Assembly: GCA_902761265.1 (NCBI GenBank)
Contig: CACWJV010000121.1
Location: 1 to 6,885 of the forward strand
DNA from: Oscillospiraceae bacterium
GTDB taxonomy: Bacteria; Bacillota; Clostridia; Oscillospirales; Acutalibacteraceae
DNA length: 6,885 bases
Direction of reading: 5' to 3'
In this document: positions 4,720 to 6,885 of the stretch, one piece after another
How positions within the stretch are numbered: position 1 is the first letter of the stretch
Layout: every line of letters begins with the position of its first letter
Notes under the pieces: generated by a model
Seen by the model: only the letters and a program-made list of their open reading frames with translations
Told to the model about the DNA's origin: nothing
The model's database searches: none
Program-made: the position numbers and the translations under genes

Positions 4720-4748
4720 GAAAACGTGTCCGAAGGGAGGAACGAATT

Positions 4749-5861
4749 ATGAAAAACTTTGATCCCGTGTGGGACTATGACTATTTTCGAAAAGCGGTCA
4801 GCTATGTGCTGGCGGCGGTTTTATCGCTGTTTGCGTTTGCGCTGCCCAAAGGCGACGCTGTGATTTTGCCGGCAGGGGAGACCACAACCGCGCTGACGCA
4901 GACCGAAGTGGTCACGGGCAGCCACGCCCGCGATCCGCAGACGGCGGCGTTTTTGAAACAGGTGCAACCCGGCTTTGTGGTGCCCGGTCTTGCCGAAGGA
5001 TTGATTCCGCAAGGCATCTGCTATGACGACACGCACGGCGTGTATCTGATCTCCGGCTATTATGAAGACGATACGCCGTCGCAGATTTGCGTGGTCAAAA
5101 AGGACGGCGTATTTGCCGGTTCTGTCGGCGTGATCACGCCCGGCGGCAAGCGTTCCACCGGCCACTTCGGCGGCATCGCGGTCTATCACGACTGGGTCTA
5201 TGTTGCCAACACGGACAACCTCTATGTGCTGAAGCTGCCGGAGATTCTTTATGCGGACGCAGATTTCGTGCAGGCAAAAGCCGCGCTCAAAACGTGTTTG
5301 CCGGCAACGTCCGGCGCCGAGGTTGCAGACGGTGTGCTGTGGCTGACGCAGTTTTGCGAAAACAGCGGCAAAAGCGTGAAGGCTGCCGACCCGGTCTATC
5401 AAACGAAGCTCGGCCACAAGCTTTATGCACGCGCGGACGGCTATGTGCTGGACGCCGATTCTCCGTTTGGCATCCGCGAAAGCAGCCTTGTTGACGGCGT
5501 GGCGATTCCCGACAAGGCGATCGCCATCCCGAACGAAGTGCAGGGTATGACGACCCTGCCGGACGGTACGCTGGTCTTTTCCTGCTCCTACGGCCGCGGG
5601 ATGCGTTCGTTCGTTTTGCTTTGCAAAGACGTGACCGCCCGCAAGGCAGACGAAACGCTGACGTTCGGCGCTTCGCCGGTGCCGCTCTGGCATTGCCGGC
5701 TGGTTGACCGCAAGGCGACGATCACTGCGCCGCCGATGCTGCAGGAGGTCTGCATCGGTCCCGACGGCAACCTGTGCTTTCTGTCGGAAGCGGGCGCAGC
5801 GAAGTACCGCCTTGGCGGCGGGCTGGACCCGTTTGACGAAGTGCTGTTTTGGACAGCATAG
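4749..5861 (+). CDS. Exported or membrane-anchored beta-propeller-like protein (370 aa, unknown function)
   Basis: No specific family is recognised. The ATG at 4749 is preceded by AAGGGAGG at 8 bases. A hydrophobic stretch at residues 16-33, after a 15-residue polar start ending in RK, is a signal peptide or N-terminal anchor; no lipobox is seen. The rest is predicted extracytoplasmic. Motifs recur in the pattern of propeller blades: IPQGICYDDTHGVYLISGYY (86-105), HFGGIAVYHDWVYVANTDN (139-157), AEVADGVLWLTQFC (190-203), VQGMTTLPDGTLVFSCSYGR (264-283) and LQEVCIGPDGNLCFLSEAG (332-350). The repeated P-D-G-x-L step resembles NHL/SMP-30-type propellers. Nine cysteines lie in the exported part (91, 114, 183, 203, 279, 292, 316, 335, 343), an odd number. 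The gene is monocistronic, with its own promoter and a terminator shared with the convergent TraX-like gene. A sensing, binding or sugar/lactone-related role is possible; none is demonstrated. Confidence 0.
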   Translation: MKNFDPVWDYDYFRKAVSYVLAAVLSLFAFALPKGDAVILPAGETTTALTQTEVVTGSHARDPQTAAFLKQVQPGFVVPGLAEGLIPQGICYDDTHGVYLISGYYEDDTPSQICVVKKDGVFAGSVGVITPGGKRSTGHFGGIAVYHDWVYVANTDNLYVLKLPEILYADADFVQAKAALKTCLPATSGAEVADGVLWLTQFCENSGKSVKAADPVYQTKLGHKLYARADGYVLDADSPFGIRESSLVDGVAIPDKAIAIPNEVQGMTTLPDGTLVFSCSYGRGMRSFVLLCKDVTARKADETLTFGASPVPLWHCRLVDRKATITAPPMLQEVCIGPDGNLCFLSEAGAAKYRLGGGLDPFDEVLFWTA

Positions 5862-5865
5862 CAAC

Positions 5866-5899
5866 AAAAAACGGCGGCCGCTTTCGACCGCCGTTTTTT
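5866..5899. terminator. Bidirectional terminator between convergent genes
   Basis: CGGCGG (5872-5877) pairs with CCGCCG (5888-5893), flanked by A6 (5866-5871) and T6 (5894-5899), giving a 12-bp stem with a 10-base loop and a U-tract on both strands. It follows the propeller-like gene by 4 bases on the plus strand. On the minus strand it overlaps the stop codon of the TraX-like gene (5898-5900), so that gene's last codons form one edge of the hairpin. Confidence 0.
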
Positions 5900-6617
5900 A
5901 TCGAATGAGGGCAACGATTCCTGCAATCACCGCAAGGTGCAGCGGATAGAACACATAGAACACCCATTTGCTCCAAGCGAAGCGGCCTTTCTTTTCATTA
6001 TATAATAGAAACAGCGGGATTGCCAAAAACACACCGAGCGTAAACGCCGCGCCTTTCAGCGACCCGATTGCGCCGTAACCGGCCGCCAACCGCGCACGCA
6101 CAGCTTCTTCGATATAGAAAAGCGCGACCAGTGTAAACGACAACAGTTGCTTGGCGCGGTCGTTGCGGAACAAATAGAAAAACAAACACCACAGCGGCGC
6201 GTAAAAATGCCAGTCGCAATACCAGGTGGCGGCGACACAGGCGGCAACCGCCAGCAGCCGCAGCGGCACGGACCTGACCGTTTCCCACGCATGGATCGTC
6301 AGCAGACAGAGCACCAGCGTCAGCAGAAAGTTGAAACTCGGCGTTTGACTTTCGCGGTGCAAAAAGTACCACGGTACCTGCGCAATTGCCGCAAAGATCA
6401 GCAGTCTGCCGAAATAGCGGGGCAGGGAGCGGGTATAGCGATAGCCCTGCGCGGCGAAGTAACACATCAGCGGTGCGGTGATGCGTCCGACAATGTGGAA
6501 CACCTGCGCCGCCGGGGTGCCGAACGGCAGCAGATACCAGGCGATATGATCGAGCAGCATGGCGGCGATGGCAACGTATTTCAATGCATCCCGGTTCAGT
6601 CCTTTGCGCTGCTGCAT
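5898..6617 (-). CDS. TraX-family integral membrane protein (239 aa)
   Basis: The start at 6617 (MQQRKGLNRD) is chosen because GGAGGTG (6623-6629) lies 5 bases upstream; a TTG at 6641 would place that site inside the gene. The sequence fits the TraX family (PF05857): LKYVAIAAMLLDHI (12-25), GRITAPLMCYFAAQGYRYT (44-62), RLLIFAAIAQVPW (71-83), and the C-terminal KWVFYVFYPLHL (217-228). About eight hydrophobic segments indicate a polytopic inner-membrane protein. The founding member acetylates F-pilin in conjugation, but chromosomal homologues in Firmicutes occur without conjugation genes and their substrate is unknown; an acyl- or acetyltransferase role is inferred from the family. H24 in DHI and H227 in YPLHL are conserved-looking candidates for function. 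No pilin or transfer gene is present here. The gene is monocistronic and convergent with the propeller-like gene. Family call is confident, function is not. Confidence 0.
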   Translation of the reverse strand: MQQRKGLNRDALKYVAIAAMLLDHIAWYLLPFGTPAAQVFHIVGRITAPLMCYFAAQGYRYTRSLPRYFGRLLIFAAIAQVPWYFLHRESQTPSFNFLLTLVLCLLTIHAWETVRSVPLRLLAVAACVAATWYCDWHFYAPLWCLFFYLFRNDRAKQLLSFTLVALFYIEEAVRARLAAGYGAIGSLKGAAFTLGVFLAIPLFLLYNEKKGRFAWSKWVFYVFYPLHLAVIAGIVALIR

Positions 6618-6643
6618 CCGATCACCTCCAAAACTTTGCAATA

Positions 6644-6672
6644 ATTATAGTAAACGCCGGGGAAAAGGTCAA
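6644..6672 (-). promoter_or_regulatory. Promoter of the TraX-like gene
   Basis: On the minus strand a perfect TATAAT (6644-6649) and TTGACC (6667-6672) are separated by 17 bp. The start would fall near 6637, giving a leader of only about 20 bases that is mostly the ribosome binding site, consistent with the chosen start codon at 6617. Confidence 0.
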
Positions 6673-6791
6673 GATTTTGGGCAGAAAATAGGAAAAGTGC
6701 CACATAAACATAGCGATTTCGTTCATAATTTGTCAAATTGTTACAGAAGTTTGCAAACCGAAAAATAATTTGTGAAGATTCTAAAAACATC

Positions 6792-6820
6792 TTGCAATTT
6801 GAAAAGCCCGGTGTTATAAT
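6792..6820 (+). promoter_or_regulatory. Promoter of the gene entering at the right edge
   Basis: TTGCAA (6792-6797) and a perfect TATAAT (6815-6820) are separated by 17 bp, about 43 bases before the last start codon. Upstream lies an AT-rich stretch with small palindromes (6727-6739 and 6749-6758) and a repeated ATAATTTGT (6725-6733 and 6765-6773). Confidence 0.
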
Positions 6821-6862
6821 TTAACCAAGATAATAGCTAAAAATTAAAGGAGGCAATCCACA

Positions 6863-6885
6863 ATGAAAAAAGTATTATCTATGTT
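6863..6885 (+). CDS. Start of a gene cut by the window edge (MKKVLSM...)
   Basis: An ATG at 6863 follows AAAGGAGG (6847-6853... within AAAGGAGGC) by 9 bases and a good promoter at 6792-6820. Seven codons are visible, MKKVLSM, a beginning typical of signal peptides of exported proteins or lipoproteins. Nothing more can be said about its product because the window ends. Confidence 0.

Overview
The window looks like a chromosomal segment of a low- to mid-GC Firmicute, most likely a member of the Clostridia (an Oscillospirales-type anaerobe is my guess, not a demonstrated assignment). The reasons are a tRNA-dependent T-box leader in front of valS, a Bacillus/Clostridium-type LexA operator (CGAAC half-sites) at recA, strong AAGGAGG ribosome binding sites on nearly every gene, sigma-A promoters with 17-18 bp spacers, and classical GC-hairpin/U-tract terminators. 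Most genes are GC-rich (about 60 % or more by eye); a short AT-richer island stands out.

Layout, left to right. (1) 1-248: the first 60 codons of recA on the minus strand, with its promoter and SOS box. (2) 249-707: a non-coding stretch holding a 7-bp tandem repeat and several perfect hairpins. (3) 708-1669: an island of four small genes. Three (53, 54 and 41 aa) form an operon with its own promoter and terminator. A fourth (53 aa) has its own promoter and terminator. The two 53-aa proteins and the 54-aa protein are paralogues built as two short amphipathic helices joined by a charged turn. The 41-aa protein is a different, cationic helix with an unbroken heptad pattern. I do not recognise any of them. 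(4) 1731-4679: promoter, T-box riboswitch, valS (valyl-tRNA synthetase, complete, 873 aa) and terminator. (5) 4690-5899: an independently transcribed exported or membrane-anchored protein with beta-propeller-like repeats, ending at a terminator shared with the convergent next gene. (6) 5898-6672 (minus strand): a TraX-family integral membrane protein with its promoter. (7) 6673-6885: an AT-rich promoter region and the first seven codons of a further gene.

How the parts fit: recA and valS are housekeeping genes with textbook control (SOS repression; uncharged tRNA-Val sensing). Each of the other units has its own promoter and terminator, so the window is a row of independent transcription units rather than one pathway. 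The best candidate for something undescribed is the small-protein island between recA and valS: duplicated, well expressed by its signals, compositionally distinct from its neighbours, and consistent with membrane-active or self-assembling helical peptides. That function is an inference only; no transporter, immunity, modification or protease gene accompanies it here.
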